DNA of 64,000 nt from an uncultured Bacteroidota bacterium (GTDB lineage Bacteria > Bacteroidota > Bacteroidia > Flavobacteriales > Flavobacteriaceae): the NCBI GenBank assembly GCA_913047695.1, contig CAJWUI010000003.1, positions 176,799-240,798 on the forward strand, given 5' to 3'. The position numbers and the translations under genes were made by a program. The notes under the pieces are model-generated. The model searched no databases and had not been told where the DNA came from. It was given only the letters and a program-made list of their open reading frames with translations. Below, in pieces: positions 63,973-64,000 of the stretch (its first letter is position 1; every line of letters starts with the position of its first letter).

Positions 63973-64000
63973 ATGAAGAAAAGCTTTTTTACGATATTAA
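63973..64000 (+). CDS. Possible start of a secreted-protein gene cut by the window edge
   Basis: ATG 63973 reads MKKSFFTIL up to the end of the window, which looks like the beginning of a signal peptide. Only nine codons are visible, so this is tentative. Confidence 0.3.

Overview
The window is a 64 kb piece of chromosome from a marine-type member of the Bacteroidota, most likely a flavobacterium. The DNA is AT-rich. Secreted proteins carry Bacteroidota-style signal peptides ending in Q, or lipoboxes. There is a giant protein with a type IX secretion (T9SS) C-terminal sorting domain, a three-subunit SdhCAB, and TAnnTTTG-like promoter elements. Shine-Dalgarno sites are not evident. No taxonomic search could be run, so the assignment rests on these traits and on family resemblance.

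Layout. 1-3.2 kb: 3' part of dnaE, trxA and tRNA-Asp. 3.6-12 kb: a 2583-residue T9SS adhesin and a lipoprotein, followed by a decayed small membrane-protein gene. 12.4-19.3 kb: a sterol-desaturase-family protein divergent from a complete RND efflux operon (MFP, permease, TolC). 19.4-28.1 kb: an M24 peptidase, an HxlR regulator, two paralogues of an unrecognised two-repeat secreted family, an amidohydrolase/esterase pair, a frameshifted ArsC-like phosphatase, and an AlkB-type alkane hydroxylase. 28.3-41.8 kb: a GH3 glucosidase, small membrane proteins, a methyltransferase relic, a fused double ABC ATPase, aldo/keto reductase, OmpA lipoprotein, exonuclease III, glycyl-tRNA synthetase, an Ig-like lipoprotein overlapping a nitrilase-family amidase, and a serine hydrolase. 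41.8-52.1 kb: an aldolase-like protein, sdhCAB, an Xaa-Pro aminopeptidase, an MFS transporter, a P19-like protein, SCO1 and RseP. 52.2-59.4 kb: an orphan coiled-coil gene, an Fe3+ ABC transporter operon, acyl-CoA dehydrogenase, SOUL protein and metallophosphoesterase. 59.7-64 kb: two secreted proteins with near-duplicate promoters, tRNA-Asn, a decayed phage-like island of very small genes, and a DUF418 membrane protein.

The most striking observation is in sdhCAB. The sdhA reading frame starts with about 92 residues that look like the arm-type DNA-binding domain of a Bacteroidota tyrosine integrase. Three GTACCT direct repeats, the expected form of integrase arm sites, lie immediately upstream, between sdhC and sdhA. 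The sequence suggests that a vanished integrative element donated its int promoter, arm sites and N-terminus in frame to a core TCA-cycle gene. The same GTACCT motif occurs in two pairs at 52.8-53.0 kb beside an orphan ORF, and a related GTACTC pair follows tRNA-Asn at 61.48 kb.

The island after tRNA-Asn holds an amber-interrupted gene, a one-base-insertion relic sharing its leader, a 29-residue peptide with 11 cysteines, and a stop-start-coupled pair of mini-genes running into the 5' end of the DUF418 gene. Several other genes are visibly decaying (12.06-12.35, 25.54-26.15 and 31.77-32.03 kb), mostly through single-base changes in homopolymers. Genuine pseudogenes and assembly errors cannot be told apart from the sequence alone.
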